Source: Macrothele yani | Lineage: Eukaryota; Arthropoda; Arachnida; Araneae; Macrothelidae | Length of the DNA stretch: 64,000 nt | Direction of reading: 5' to 3' | Assembly (NCBI GenBank): GCA_039090855.1 | Contig: CM077024.1 | Span: forward strand, 69,194,594-69,258,593 | In this document: piece after piece, positions 9,047 to 21,785 of the stretch | Numbering within the stretch: position 1 is the stretch's first letter | How the letters are laid out: every line of letters begins with the position of its first letter | Notes under the pieces: model-generated | Told to the model about the DNA's origin: nothing | Database searches by the model: none | The model's input: the letters and a program-made list of their open reading frames with translations, nothing else | Position numbers and translations under genes: made by a program

Positions 9047-10443
9047 ATATACGAGTATATTATGTTAGAAATTTATAATATAATATGACGAATTATATAT
9101 TATGCTAATTTTGAAAAATAGATTATTTCGCTAAATTTTCATAGTTCATTTACGGAAATTATGCTGAAAACTATCTTCCAGAATTAATAACGGGGACTGA
9201 AGTCTTGAATGAGTTATTGAATTCGCACACACAGCAAAAATCAAGTCAGAAAAATTTAGTGATTGAAAAACCAAGTAGTGTTTCTGTACACAAGAGCGTG
9301 ACGTGCGCTAAATACGCCATGCAAAACACGAATTCGGAAAATCAACTGAGTATGTGGTTGATTCATCAGCATCGTAGTTTAAGGACTCAGTATGGTTTTC
9401 ACAAACATTCTTTCTTTCGTCTCAATAAAAGTTTGTGTTGACCATGCTTGCAACAATGCAAACTCGTGGCTACGCTAAAATGGAGGTGAGAGGGGAACAT
9501 TTCAAAGGACGTAAGACTATCGCCGGGATTCATAATTATGCTTATTAATCGTCACAAACAGAGCAACATAGGTAGATAAATTCCATAGATCGTTTTTGTT
9601 GGCATATTTAATGATTTTGGCAAATTTTTATCCGAAATTTGAAAATGTATTTAAATCTAAGTGTTTAAAGGGAAAAAGAATTAATCTAATTCCTGAGACT
9701 TAGTACAGATATTTTTGAAATATATTGAGCTCTCTAATTTTATATTACGCAGCTTTTAAAATACAATTATGTACACCCAAGGACGTATGGTTTTTTGTCT
9801 CACTCTATTATTTCCATTAGGATCATGTTTATCTATTTTTTTACGTTAAGATATCAATACTCTAAATAAAGAAGTTCCTGTGAAAGAAATCCAGTATTTA
9901 AGAAATAATAGAGGTAGCACTTCCCTCGAAGTCACCTCGCTGAACGCCATAGAATATTTTTAAGATAGCTTTCCTTTGAGGCTATCTTACAAATATTCTT
10001 ATCACTCACAATATCCTGAATACAACTTTGCCCCTGTGACGATGTTAAATTTTAGTTTCAAAACAACGCAACACAGAAAAAGTCCAAGATGTAATCTATT
10101 GGATCAATGTTTACTGAAACTTATCTTTAGAATCTGGGCTATTATATTTTTTATTGCCAAGGCATAACCTGTCATCCACAGGAAATACAACTTGAGTAGT
10201 GCTCAGGGCTAACAAAGGCATGCATGATGATTTAATTTCCGTTCTGATCCTGCAAGAAATAAGCTACGGTTAGTCTCCTTTCGGTAGAATCGCATCACAT
10301 TTCTTCTTAGTAAAACAAATTCAATAACGGAAGTTCTTTATCAGACTCTGTGCATCTTCATAATTCTTCCAGACGCGCATGTTTGCTACATACCATTATG
10401 AACTGGGATCACGTGTATCTGAGCAATGTCAGCTGCTTTTTTT
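9047..10443. other. No recognisable feature
   Basis: AT-rich. One 78-codon plus frame at 9205-9441 resembles nothing I know and probably occurs by chance. Confidence 0.5.
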
Positions 10444-10502
10444 CTTGATTGGAGGATTAACGACCACAGTGAGCAACTCAGTGAGTTATAAGCATTCGCA
10501 AT
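10444..10502 (-). mobile_element. SINE fragment (family A, 3' end)
   Basis: Minus-strand 3' end of the tRNA-derived SINE described at 39567: GGAGGATTAACGACCACAGT, then GAGCAACTCAGTG. Confidence 0.65.
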
Positions 10503-10702
10503 GTCAGCTGCATTCCATTTCGTCAGAACAGTTTTGAAAGGAATGAAAAATCCAAACACTTTTAAGGACATGTGAAGCTGTACTTAGTGATTGAAAATCA
10601 GTCAGCATCAAAGAAAAAACACACCGACCATGAATAATAAACATTTCTTTCAAAATACATTACCACACCAGGCTACCATTAATGCTTTGACATTTTTGTT
10701 TG

Positions 10703-10872
10703 TTTCGGGGTTAACAACCACCACGCTCAACTCATAGGGCTGTTACAAGTCCTCTTTCTCTGATTTTGGGCCGCTGGCTCCAGGAAAGGCAGCGCCGTAT
10801 GACAAAGATACCATTTGTGCCTGTTCTGCGAATCGAACCTGGACGCACTAGGAAAACTTGTCAGAAACCTAT
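10703..10872 (-). mobile_element. Degraded SINE (family A)
   Basis: Minus-strand copy with a recognisable tail (GGGGTTAACAACCACC) and a B-box relic (GCGAATCGAACCTGGACG). Much of the middle is diverged. Confidence 0.55.
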
Positions 10873-11274
10873 TCCTCCGGAAATTCGCACGACGTGGTTG
10901 ATAATCCCTCATAGGATCTTTTCTACAAAGACAAAAGTGATAACTTCTTTTGTATGCCGAAACACAGGAAATTGTTTCGTTAGTTTCAAGGGGAACTTAA
11001 GTAAGTGTTCAAAATTCTTATAACACAGTAAATGTTCCAAATTTCTTATAATATACCATGAGCGAATATCTTAAAGACTTTATATCACCTCTTTTGGTGT
11101 AAAGGTGCTTATAGCATCACTTTACTAATCTTTGTGATTGCATATTTTTCTTAGACATGATATAAGACTGAATGTATCGACGATGTAGCTACTATTCGGA
11201 TTCTAAAAATGACAATGATAACTTACGCCCTTTCGAATTTCTGTTACATACCCTGCTGGGCGGCGTAAAAGTAG

Positions 11275-11275
<1 letters not shown>
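10873..11275. other. No recognisable feature
   Basis: AT-rich non-coding DNA between a SINE and a microsatellite. Confidence 0.5.

Positions 11276-11310
<35 letters not shown>
11276..11310 (+). repeat. (GT)n microsatellite
   Basis: An uninterrupted GT run of about 33 bp. Confidence 0.95.
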
Positions 11311-11313
<3 letters not shown>

Positions 11314-11993
11314 AGTTACTGGAATTATTAGCAAAACCTTTCTAAAGTTTTGGCTTTACAGGATATATAGAGCCTTCACCGCCAAGCTGATAAAATATGT
11401 ACTGGTATTTATTATATCTTCGTTTCCAGAAAAATATATTCCAGAAACATTGTTCCACGGCTATTATTTGTAATAGCCAAGTTTTCAGCTTTTTGCGAGG
11501 AAAGATACTCCTACCAATTAACGCAAATTTAGTTTTTAGTTCAGGAATATTTCAATTTCTATGGTTCCTATTAGAAAAGCGTTTTTTAAGATCGGCTGGC
11601 TTTAACCGTGATCACCACTAATAACCACATATACTCTGTTTTCTTGTTTGAGGTATTCAAATTATGTTTTTATTTGAAATTAAATATTCGCTTCAAAATA
11701 TCACATTTGAAAAATCCTATTGCCATCACATTGCTCTCGGCATTACCAGAAACTTTCCAGCACTTATAATAGAAAACTTTCACCAGGGAAAGTTTTGGTT
11801 TTCAATTTGACAGTTAGTCACGCTCCTCAGGTCGGATAGAGAAAAGAAAAAATCAGCATTGATATGCTCTTACTGCAGTTCGTATTCTCCACGCGCATTC
11901 TGACCTCCGAGAATACAGAGTTCTCAAAGCTAGAAACGTTTATGGATTTTGCAGAAGGACGGATTTAACAACAAAGGTCTTCTTTTACCCGAT
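11311..11993. other. No recognisable feature
   Basis: AT-rich, no coding or repeat signal seen. Confidence 0.5.
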
Positions 11994-12181
11994 TGAAGGT
12001 TTAACGATTACCGTGAGCAACTCAACGGTCCCTAATTTAGGGCCACTTGTCCAAGGGTAGGGAGAGAACCAATGCAGTAAGACACACACAACATACATGC
12101 CTCCCCGGGATTCGAACCCGTATTTTTTCTCGGACAAATGTTTATAAGCCAGGGCTTAGACTACTGCGCTAGATGGTCGGC
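11994..12181 (-). mobile_element. SINE (family A), diverged
   Basis: Minus-strand copy: GAAGGTTTAACGATTACCGT tail, TCCCTAATTTAGGGCCAC middle, B box GGGATTCGAACCC (reversed) and A-box remnant near 12160-12175. Confidence 0.75.
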
Positions 12182-13986
12182 AACGAAGGATTTACACTGC
12201 AATTCCTTTTAAAGGGAAATCAATGAAGCACTTGGGAAACACTACAGATAAGTTTCTAAAAGGCTCTAGATTTCTAAGTGTTTTTAGAATTTTATTGTAA
12301 AATCAGAAAACTAGCAAGAACGCTCTACTATTTTCGAACTTGTTGTTTACATTTCAAATTTTAAAACATAGTTATATAGAAATCCTGTCAATACGTTTTG
12401 CTGATCCAGAAAACGTGCAAGAAATCTAAAAATGAAATGCTCCTAAATCACTGATTAGGATTCTTCAATCACTTTCGAATTTGGCATAAACCGCGCCATA
12501 TACAATTTAAAATTTAATTTTCCTGTTTATTGTGTTACAGTGTTAGACTTCCTCCAAAGTTCAGCGAAATTATTTTTGTTAAATAGTTCCACTCTTAAAA
12601 AAGTCGTTCGCCCCTTCTTTTACAGAAGAGACATATTTCAATAAAATGCAAATAGAAAACCAGAGGTGAAATGGGACAAAAATGAGAATTATCCAGCAAT
12701 TTATTTCTTTAAAGCTGAGCGTTACTGTTCCTCCGTTCGATCATTCTCCCGCCTGATATTGACTACTTGTTTAGTTTATTTTGACATAATCTGAAACCAC
12801 CAACTTTCTACAATAGTACACGAATTGTCATCGAAAATACCATCATGACTGGTGTAATGCATAAGACCATATTTTATTGCACGCATTCCTCTGACCTTAC
12901 ATTTCAGTTTAAACGCCTACAGTTTCGTGTTTTTCTCAGTTTCGTGTTATCTCAGTTTCTTGTTTTCTCAGTTTCGCCATGAGTACCAAAAAGCACACGG
13001 TAAATCGTCAATGGTTGTTGGACTCAACCTGCAAAACACATGCTTTTTTCAATGGCGAATTTTATGTTGATTGCTCCAGAGTTTTCAAACATTAAGTACA
13101 TCCATCTACGCTCTAAATAGAAAAAAGCCTTATTGTCCAAATGGGCCTTAAAACTTTTCAAGGAAGAACCTACTTTGTTTCGGAAGAACTGTGCATTTCA
13201 CAAATCACAAAACGATATAAAATGTGGGTCTCTCAAATATTTCAAGTTTCATATATTCACAGCAGTAATGACTGCTGATTTTATCCAATTGTGCTAGCAC
13301 AAGTATAGATTTTATTCCTATTTCAGTTCCTTTTTTTATTACATGAAATGTTTTAATTGAATACCTCTGTGTAATATATCTTAATCATAATTTCAGGAAA
13401 ACTTCAAAAACGCTGGTCTAAGACCAAACTGATGTATTTTTTTGTTAATTCCGGGCAACGACGGGTCTCTGTGGTAGTCTAAAATGAAGAAAGTATAAAT
13501 GGGGAGAAAAAAATGCTTAGTCTCATTTTTTTCTATTTCTTTCAGTACCGAAGTCTTACAATGCACATTTATAGTGAGCTATGATTTATTTCCAAACTGA
13601 TTTCCGATTTGTTTCAGAACCCTTTTCATTTTCTTTTTAAAGCTAAAGGGCTAATCTCTCTTCCTTGATGTATGTAATACAGAACCTCATCATTGTTGCG
13701 CATTAATGGCTCAACACTTACACATTAAATTTGGTTGTACAACTTAACGAGTAATGAATTGTTTACGTGATATGAACATGAACTGAATTTAGGAATAAAT
13801 AAGTCAACTGTTTATTTTAAGTTCTTAATTAAATTTTATCGGTTTCAGATAAACATCGAAAATAACTCATGAAAGATATACTGGATTACACCATATAACA
13901 CAAATTTTGAAGATGAAAATCCGATTTTTGGTGTAAATGTGACAAGGGTGGCAGGTCAGATAATACCCGAAAACATGAAAATTTCC
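12182..13986. other. No recognisable feature
   Basis: About 1.8 kb of AT-rich DNA with no long frame, terminal repeats or tandem array that I can see. Confidence 0.5.
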
Positions 13987-14066
13987 TCGTCCTGGAACAG
14001 GACTCGAACCCGCTATCTGAGAGATAACGCCCGGGTATGCTAACCACTACACCACCCAGAACGACC
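13987..14066 (-). ncRNA. tRNA-Glu-like pseudogene or SINE head (family B)
   Basis: On the minus strand, acceptor GTTCTGG pairs with CCAGGAC. The D-arm region reads GTAGTGGTTAGCAT (A-box), an anticodon hairpin of about 6 bp presents a 7-nt loop CTCTCAG whose central triplet is CTC (Glu), and GGTTCGAGTCC is the T-loop/B-box. A second, diverged copy lies at 51740-51815. Two copies in 64 kb favour a SINE or dispersed tRNA pseudogene over a functional tRNA, and the T stem needs wobble pairs. Confidence 0.6.
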
Positions 14067-14636
14067 AAATCTCAAGTTTCCAGTTAATTTGAATAAAACT
14101 TTATCATTTATATTTTTCCACAACAGGATTACCACAATGCAGAGTCTGAGAACAGATTGAATGTTCAAACCCGCATCGTGCAAATCCTTGTTATGAGGTC
14201 CACGAATTTGAACGCGTTGTTGAGCTTTCTTCTCTTTACTTTCGACCTGGGTAAAAATCAAAATATTCAGAAAGACTATTGTGGATTACTATATGAAACG
14301 CTTTCCGCTAGAAATAAAGCAATCCAACATGGCTTTAAATTGCAACCGCAGATTACGTTTGTTATGTAGACTACCACTTAAAATTAGAAGATTGATATTT
14401 TCATTTCATTCGCAAAACGGCAGAAACACAAACTTAAAAAAAGGCCAGAATTGGTACTCAATTGTAAAAAAGCTAATTACATACGAAACTAATTTTTCTA
14501 CAAAATCTTATGAATAACTTATACAGAAATTATTCTAGGACCAACACATGAAACTTTGCTGTTTGTAAGCCAAGTTGCAAGCAGCAGCGTGATAAAGATA
14601 GTTCATGCAGCCTGATGGGTAAATGCTAAACGACGG
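14067..14636. other. No recognisable feature
   Basis: Two overlapping short plus frames (14157-14517) lack motifs. Confidence 0.5.
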
Positions 14637-14953
14637 TGCTGCTGAATAATGGGACATAGTACTGGACAACTAGATATTTATAAAATCTTTTGAAAAGTAT
14701 TTCTAAGAAGATGAAATGCATCTTCTCAGAAATAATTAGGTGCTGCTGAATAATGGGACATAGTACTGGACAACTAGATATTTATAAAATCTTTTGAAAA
14801 GTATTTCTAAGAGGATGAAATGCATCTTCTCAGAAATAATTAGGTGCTGCTGAATAATGGGACATAGTACTGGAGACGTAGATATTTATAAAATCTTTTA
14901 AAAAGTATTTCTGAAAGGATAAAATGCATCTTCTTAGAAACACTTAGGTGCTG
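14637..14953 (+). repeat. 104-bp tandem repeat with internal hairpin, three copies
   Basis: Units start TGCTGCTGAATAATGGGACA at 14637, 14741 and 14845. A partial fourth starts TGCTGA near 14948. Each unit contains a hairpin in which TATTTCTAAGAAGATG pairs, nearly perfectly, with GCATCTTCTCAGAAATA. The first two units are almost identical; the third has more changes. Confidence 0.93.
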
Positions 14954-15010
14954 ATTTTTCTGGTGGTAGTACTTTTATTTTGAACATTACTTAAGAAGTA
15001 ACTTTTTTCA

Positions 15011-15116
15011 GGTCACAACACTTAAATGTGGTGATTTTCGGGTCACAACACTTGAATGTGGTGATTTTCAGGCCACAACACTTGAATGTGGTGATTTTCA
15101 GGTCACAACACTTGAG
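15011..15116 (+). repeat. 30-bp minisatellite, 3.5 copies
   Basis: Units TCACAACACTTGAATGTGG followed by TGATTTTCAGG repeat at 30-bp spacing from 15013. CACAACACTTGAATGTGGTG is itself partly self-complementary. Confidence 0.93.
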
Positions 15117-15542
15117 TTATGGGTGTCAAATTTCATTGGCTGTAATGTTGCCGGATAAAATCTTTTCAATAGTTTTTTTCGATGGAAATTGGTTGTACTT
15201 ACATGGTTTTAGATAGTGATTTCATAAAAACTAAACTAAGGCTGCTAATGGAAAAACAACATTTATTCTAGTGGAAAATTTTTTAATCGGCATTTAAAAC
15301 AGTTTTCAGTTTACGGTACAATATATTTGTGTTCCATTTTTCTGAAGCAGTGCTCTTCTAAGTAGTGCTGCGCAGGCTTTCCATTGGCTTGGTTCATATC
15401 GTCAAGTCACTTATACTTTTTTGTGACTGCTTGTGGATTTATTTGTCAAGTTTCTCTTTGATACCAACATCTCATTTTATATTTCTGATCAAGTTGCCGA
15501 GTAATTTCAGTCATGTTTTAATTCTTAGCCTCAACATTGGCG
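15117..15542. other. No recognisable feature
   Basis: AT-rich, non-coding. Confidence 0.45.
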
Positions 15543-15778
15543 TACAGTGGTGTGCAAATTAATTGGGACAAAGTGAAAAAAGTTTGTTTCCTTGAGTTTA
15601 TCCGGGCGTTGCTCGTTATTGACGGAAGTGGGCGAACCCACACTGCGCAGGAATGCGACCGTAACCGTCCAGAACCGGTTTTTGCTAGTTCCATCTGCCT
15701 AGTGCCAGATTACTTTCAGTTCTGAGCCGGCGTTTGATAACAGCATACAGGAGTGAGTTGGCGGCGTAAAGTGCAGTA

Positions 15779-16560
15779 ATGGATATTTCGCTAAGAAAAC
15801 ACGCTAAAGTTTTAGCGCTTAAGGAAAATATTTCGATGACTATTCGTGATATTTTTGCGAGCACAGACGTCAATAAATCCAGTATTTCAAGACTATAGAA
15901 AGACTACAAAGATAGTGGGTCGATGTCACCAAAACGAAAATTAATCTGTGGACGTAAACGCAAGATATCACCACGAACTGATAAATTGATAACAAGGAAA
16001 AGTGTAATATGTCCAACAATGACAAGTCAGGACTTGCAGAGAGAATTAGCAGCCGGAAGTGTAAAGATGCGCTCATCCACAGTGCGCCGCAGACTATTAG
16101 AAGCTGGACGACCTGCAAGGAGATCTGTAAAAAAGTAGGTCCTGACAGCTTCGATTAAGACGAAAAGCTTGCGATGAGCTAAAAAACATAATCACTGGAC
16201 TTCTGATGATTGGAAAAGAGTGATGGTCAATTTTTTTGACCAACAACAGAAAAAATCTGTTGTACGACGGAGTAAAGGTGAACCTGTTCTAGAAGCACAT
16301 TTGCAACAGGAAATAAAACACCCAGTTAAAGAGATGTTTTGGGGGTGTTTCACCTTTGAAGGACCTGCAAGCCTTCGTCTTATTGAGGGAATGTTAAATT
16401 TCGATAAATATTGTGAACTAATACAATGGACGGTTGTTCCAGACATGGAGAAGTGTTTAATGGTGCGCATGACATTTTTCAGCATGACCTTGCTCCATGC
16501 TAAACTTCCAAAAAAATGCAGACAGTGATAAAACAAAAGAAGATTGACATTCTAGATTGG
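15779..16560 (+). pseudogene. Tc1-like transposase, 5' part
   Basis: ATG at 15779 starts MDISLRKHAKVLALKE with a helix-turn-helix (SMTIRDIFASTDVNKSSISR). A second DNA-binding part follows (TSQDLQRELAAGSVKMRSST), then the catalytic region MFWGCFTFEGPASLRLIEGM. The first catalytic motif is damaged (VNFFDQQQK where FSDES is expected), and stops occur at about 15897 and 16135. The frame stops at KKIDILDW, where the LINE inserted. The rest is at 22225-22461. Confidence 0.8.
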
Positions 16561-16561
16561 C

Positions 16562-17046
16562 GACCGGCCGTTGTCAGATGCTGGTTGAGTGAGTACTGTG
16601 TGATTGATTGCGAATCAAATCGACTGCCGTTCCAATAGACTCTGTTAGCAGAGCGAGGGGAGTTGTTTTCTCCCCTCAAAAACTTGATTTTTCTTCTCTT
16701 TCGTTTTTCAAAACGAAGGGAAGAAAATTTTTTTTTCATTAATTTGAAAAAAGTGTTTTGGTGCAGTCAGTTCGGACTTAGAAAAACTGTCCTTGTAAGG
16801 GCAAAGTCCGGGCTGCGATCAAAGCACGGTGCGCAACTCTGACACACGAGCGGGTACGTCGTCGTCGTGCCGGTCCCCCTGATCTACGGATCAGGCCAAA
16901 TCCCGCACTCAACCAGGGTCAAGTGCAGGTTACAGCGGAAGAACCCTAGGGTACCGCTGAGCACTTGACTGTCGAACGTACTAAGTCTAACCGACCAGGG
17001 ACACAGGTCCCAGGGCTTGCACTCGGTTAGCAACCCGAGTAGAGAG
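16562..17046 (+). other. 5' UTR of the R1-like LINE
   Basis: GC-rich, no frame; lies between the target duplication and the ORF1 ATG. In this kind of LINE the promoter is internal and would sit here (inference). Confidence 0.55.
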
Positions 17047-18176
17047 ATGGCAGAGGACGCAGGGGCTCAAACCCCCGGTCCAAGTGAGGCCGTTGAGGCA
17101 GACTGCGGCTTGGCAATTCCGTCGGAATTCGCAAGCGCAGTCAACTCCTTCTTCCAAGAGTTGGAGAGGATTATTGAGAATCCAGCTAATAAGGTTCTGG
17201 TTAACACCAGGACCAAGATTAGAAAGGTAGCGAACTCGCTACAAGAGGCTTGCACCAAGCAAGTGATAGAAATGAGTCTCGCCCAAGGGAGACTCCAGGA
17301 GAGAAGGGAGAGCGCTAGCGCGGCTCCAAAATCGTACGCAGATGCGGTACGAGCTAAGCCTACTAAGGGGAGCACGGCCCCAAGGCAAAAAGTGGCTAAG
17401 AAGCCAGCCGGGAAGAAGCACGAGAAGAAGCACGTACTTCTCGTGTACCCGGTATCAGACAAGGGATCTCCCACGTCTGAGGAGGTCAAGGTGGCACTGC
17501 AAACACAGATTTGACCCGCCAAACTCCAAATTGGAGTGAAAAGTGTCAGGAAGGTGAACGGGGGAGGAGTGATGGTGGAGTGCTCCTCCGCCCGAGACAT
17601 AGAGAAATTGGACTCGGAGCTTAAGAGCAACGAAGTGACCAAGGAAAACCTTCGGTCGCGGTTGCCAGCGAAGAGAAACCCGAGGTTCATAATCTATGGG
17701 GTTAATGAAAACCTGTCAAGGCAACAGGTCGAGCAATGTCTCGTAGAACAGAACCCAGAGCTAGAGGAGAGCAGCCTCCAACTCAAGTTCTCTTTGAAGG
17801 TGAAGGGTGGGAAACGCCACTGGGTAGTAGAGGCGGACCCACTAACCTTCAAAAAAGTAATGAAGCGAAGCAAGCTCGGGGTGGAATGGTCCGTCCACTC
17901 AGTAAGGGAATACTTGAGGAGGTCCGTTGCTGCAGGTGTAACGGGTTCGGGCACTTTAAGGCAAGGTGTCCCGAAGAGCAGGATAGGTGTGCCCGGTGTG
18001 GGGAAACCGGGCACAAGCGCCAGGATTGCAGCAACAGCCCGGTCTGCACTAACTGCCTGGCAAGCAACAAGAAATTTAGGCGTCGAGTGGATATAGGTCA
18101 CTCGAGACTCGACAAGGAATGCCCAAGCCTTGTCAGAGAACTGGCTCTAATAAAAGAACGCACTCACTATGGATAA
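17047..18176 (+). pseudogene. R1-like ORF1 (gag-like, CCHC zinc knuckles)
   Basis: The protein packages the element RNA. ATG at 17047 (MAEDAGAQTPGP) is preferred over an upstream in-frame TTG. The N-terminal half is charged and Lys/Ala-rich. A TGA at 17512-17514 interrupts the frame. Near 17920 a shift leads into the knuckles CRCNGFGHFKARC, CARCGETGHKRQDC and a third, longer CTNC...H...C motif. Its stop TAA (18174-18176) overlaps the ORF2 ATG (18169), the coupled arrangement expected for R1-type LINEs. Broken by one stop and at least one frameshift. Confidence 0.85.
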
Positions 18177-21100
18177 AAGACCAAAGAGAGGCGTTAAGGT
18201 GCTGCAAATCAATCTGCACCATGCAAGGGCAGCAACAACACAGGCCCTGGTGACAGCCACTGAGCAAAAAGCTCATCTACTGCTTCTGCAGGAACCGTTT
18301 GGACAGGGGGAAGAGTGGTGGGCTTCCCTAACTCCTACCGGATCTACCACCCCAGGGTGGAGAAACCCAGGGTGGCCACGGTCGTGAAAGACCCGTCCCT
18401 AGCGGTTCTCGAGGTAAAATGCTCCGAGAACGTGGTCGCCCTGGGGGTGGAATGTGGAGTCGAGAAATTCTTAATGGTGAACGTATATAGTTCTCCAGCA
18501 GGCAATTTGAGAGAAACGCTGAATGAGCTAATGGCTCTATTAGGGGAATTCCCCAGTCATGAGATAATAATAGCAGGCGATTTCAACGCGAAGAGTCCTC
18601 TCTGGGGCCAACAAGAGGAGGATGAACGCGGCCAGCTACTAGTGGACTTTGCCAACGCGGCAGACCTGAGAGTCTTGAACGATCCAGAGAGCACCCCGAC
18701 CTTCCAAGGGGCGAGGGGCTCCTCTTGGATCGACGTGACTCTCGTCAGAGTCTCGCAGCGCAGCCTCGTCCAGGATTGGCAAGTACTGGACGATGAAAGC
18801 TGCAGTGACCATCTAGCACTATCTTTCGTTTTGGGATCGGAAACGCCCATCCGACCCAAGCGCAAAAGGTTCTTAATGAAGAACCTCGACTGGTGGGCTT
18901 TTAAAGCCAAACTAACTACCCTGTTGGGGGTAGGAGGGCAGAAGAGGCCGGAGAAACATCGGACCTCAACTCCCTCTTTGAAGAACTTACCAGTGAAGTC
19001 ACAGCGCTATGCGAGAGTAGCAGGGGAAACAAAAGGGGAGCCAAGGATCCCCACCCCTGGTGGTCGGAGAAACTAAAAGCTCTAAGGGCGAGAGCTAGGC
19101 GGAGTAGGAAAGCTCTGCAAAGAGCGAAAGCTACACCGCAAGACAGGGAGTGCACAGAAGTGCACAAAAAGGCTCGTTCAGCATATAGGAGAGAACTGAA
19201 TCTCTCGAAAATCTCTTACTGGAGAAAACTGTGTGAGTTCCAAACACCGGCAGACCCTTTCGGGATCCCCTATAAGATCTCGAGGGGATCCATCACCGAA
19301 CCGCTAAAACTAGCAGCGGTCGAAAGGGCAGACGGTAGCCTATCAAAGACTCTTGATAGTACCATAGAGAGTCTCTTGGATTACCACTTCCAAGGAGACG
19401 AGGGAGAAGGGGACTCCCCACGACAAAAAGAAATAAGGGATGAATGTCGGATCCCACCGGACACTGGTGAGGACCCCCTTCACAAGAGAGGAAGTGGAGA
19501 ACGCCCTCTCCAGTCTTAACACTGGCAAAGCACCAGGCAAGGACGGGTTCGACCTCAGCATAGTCAGAGAAATCTACTATGCAAATCCCGAGTATTTTGT
19601 GGCGCTCCTAAACGAATGCCTCGGGAGGGGAATCTTCCCAGACTTGTGGAAAACAGCGGTGCTAGTTCTTTTCAACAAGACCGAAAAGAACAAAAATGAT
19701 CCCGCAGCCTACAGGCCTATCTGCCTCCTCTCAGCGTGGAGCAAGGTGCTGGACAAGCTCATAACGAACAGAGCGCTTAGCTTTCTCATGGAGCAGGGAA
19801 AGCTAAACAGGAACCAGTTTGGTTTCCTTCCGGGGCGTTGCGCAAACGCAGGCAATTCGCAGCCTCAGAGAGAGGGCAGAGAGGAACAAAGCGGTGGGGC
19901 TCCACACCTGCTTCATCTCACTAGACGTGAGGGGGGCATTCAACAGTGTCTGGTGGCCAATGGTTTTAACCAGACTGAAAGAACTTGGCTGTCCAAGGAA
20001 CTTGTTCTCGTTGATCAGCAGCTACCTGTCTGATAGAAGGGTCGAGTTCGAAGCGGGGAATGGGCAAGCCTCGCGCTCGTACCACAGAGGGTGTCCGCAA
20101 GGATCCAATTCCGGACCCATTTGGTGGAATATAGTGGCAGACGCAGCTCTGAATCTAGACCTGGGTCCGGCAGTGGAAATTCAAGCCTATGCGGACGATT
20201 TCGTTCTCGTGGTCTCCGCCTCAGGGAGACACGTGATCGAAAGAGAAGCACATAGAGCCTTGGATGTGCTAGACAACTGGAGCAAAGAAAACAAACTTTG
20301 CTTTGCTCCTGAGAAGACCACTCTGCTAGCAATAGCTAAGCGTGGAGTAATGAAAACACCACCTCAGTGCAGATTCCAAGGGTGCACTATCAAGGCGGTG
20401 CGTAAAATGAAGTACTTGGGTGTGGTCCTGGATCGGAGTCTATCAGGGCTGCCACACCTGAGGCACCTTAGAACAAGGTGCACGGTGATTCTCAATAGAT
20501 TGAATGGCATGAGGTTAACGGGCAAAACCAAGAAGGCCATCTATCAGAGAGGAATTGAAAGAATTCTGACGTATGCAAGCGGAGCATGGTGGACTCCCAC
20601 AGTCAGAATGAGGAAGGGGATAAACCAAATCCAAAGGTTGGCGCTACTAGGGATAACCTGTTGTTTTCGCACAACGTCGACCCTAGCACTCCAAGTGCTG
20701 GCGGGGTGCGAGCCGGCAGACCTGGTAGTGGAAAGGGAGGCAGCAATGCACTGCCTTAGGTCAGGCGAGGACGCCTACCTACTCGGTGTCCCACATCGAG
20801 CCTCCAACATGGAGCTGGAAAGTGTGGATTGGCAGATCCACCCGGCCGAGGAGATTTGCCCACCGTGGGACAAGGAGAAACCCACGGGAGTTGGGCACGA
20901 GCTGTTCACGGACGGCTCAAAGTGGAAGGGACAAGTGGGGGCAGGCTTCTGTGCGTTCTCGGATGGGAACGAAGCCACTGCAAGATGCGTGAAATTATCG
21001 CAGAACGCTTCTGTCTTCCAGGCAGAACTTCTGGCGATCGAAAAGGCACTCACCTGGGCACTCCCCAGGCGTAGTGACGAAAGGATAAAACTCTACTCGG

Positions 21101-21785
21101 ACAGTGAGGCAGCATTGCAGGCTCTGAGTAGATTCAGGGGAAAAACCCCATCGTCCAGAGGATCAAATCCCTCTTGAGGGCAGAGGGAGATGGGGCAGTC
21201 AGTTTCCACTGGGTACGAAGCCATGTCGGAACCCAGGGAAATGAAAGGGCGGATCAGCTGGCGAGGGCAGCCACGCTGAAAGAGACGGTTGACGTGCAAT
21301 GCAGAACGCCGCGAAGGAGTATTCGCGCAGCATTAGCACGACAGACCATAACCGAATGGCAGGTCAGATGGGACACGGGAGAGACAGGCCGGAAGACACA
21401 TAGAGTGTTTCCAAAGGTCTCGACCAAACGTGCACAAACAAACAAGCTCCTGAATCAGGTACTCAGTGGCCATGGCATCAGCCCTGAATACCTGGGCAGA
21501 TTTGCCATCAGGAACTGCACTTGTCCCTGTGGAAATAGAGCGGCAAGCATAGAACACTGCGTGCTCGAATGCAGTGGCTTTGCCGAATGGAGAAACACAC
21601 TGATCCCAGGTGTGCAAAGAACGCGAAGATTGGATCTGCTCATCCAATCTTCCGTTAACAGGAGGGGGATAATAGCCTTGGTTGAAAGGCTAACCCTCCA
21701 GCAACATACCATCTTCCCCAATCAAACGGGGACCGAAACGCAGGAGGTGAACGTGCACACCGAAAGCGATTTGGAAGATGAATGA
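18169..21785 (+). pseudogene. R1-like ORF2: endonuclease, reverse transcriptase, RNase H
   Basis: ORF2 nicks target DNA, reverse transcribes and degrades RNA. Endonuclease: QINLHHARAAT, LLLQEPF, AGDFNAKSPLWG and SCSDHLALSF. RT: GKAPGKDGFD, YRPICLLSAWSKVLDK, SLDVRGAFNSVWW (motif A), GCPQGSNSGPIWWN (B) and AYADDFVLV (C). RNase H: LFTDGSKWKGQVGAGF, QAELLAIEKAL and SDSEAALQAL, then HWVRSHVGTQGNERADQLA after a shift. A C-terminal CPCGN...IEHCVLEC motif ends it. Frameshifts near 18315, 18930, 19450, 19840 and 21145 break the frame; each resumes correctly, so decay is by small indels. RNase H plus R1-type endonuclease supports an R1-group assignment; the exact clade needs a tree. Confidence 0.9.

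Noticed and set aside
9205..9441. 78-codon plus-strand frame
   Set aside because: No motif, no neighbours, composition like the surroundings; a frame of this length is expected by chance.
11279..11473. Frame starting in the GT microsatellite
   Set aside because: Its start is a translated dinucleotide repeat; no domain follows.
14637..15116. CRISPR-like array
   Set aside because: Units are contiguous 104-bp and 30-bp tandem repeats without unique spacers, in eukaryotic DNA.
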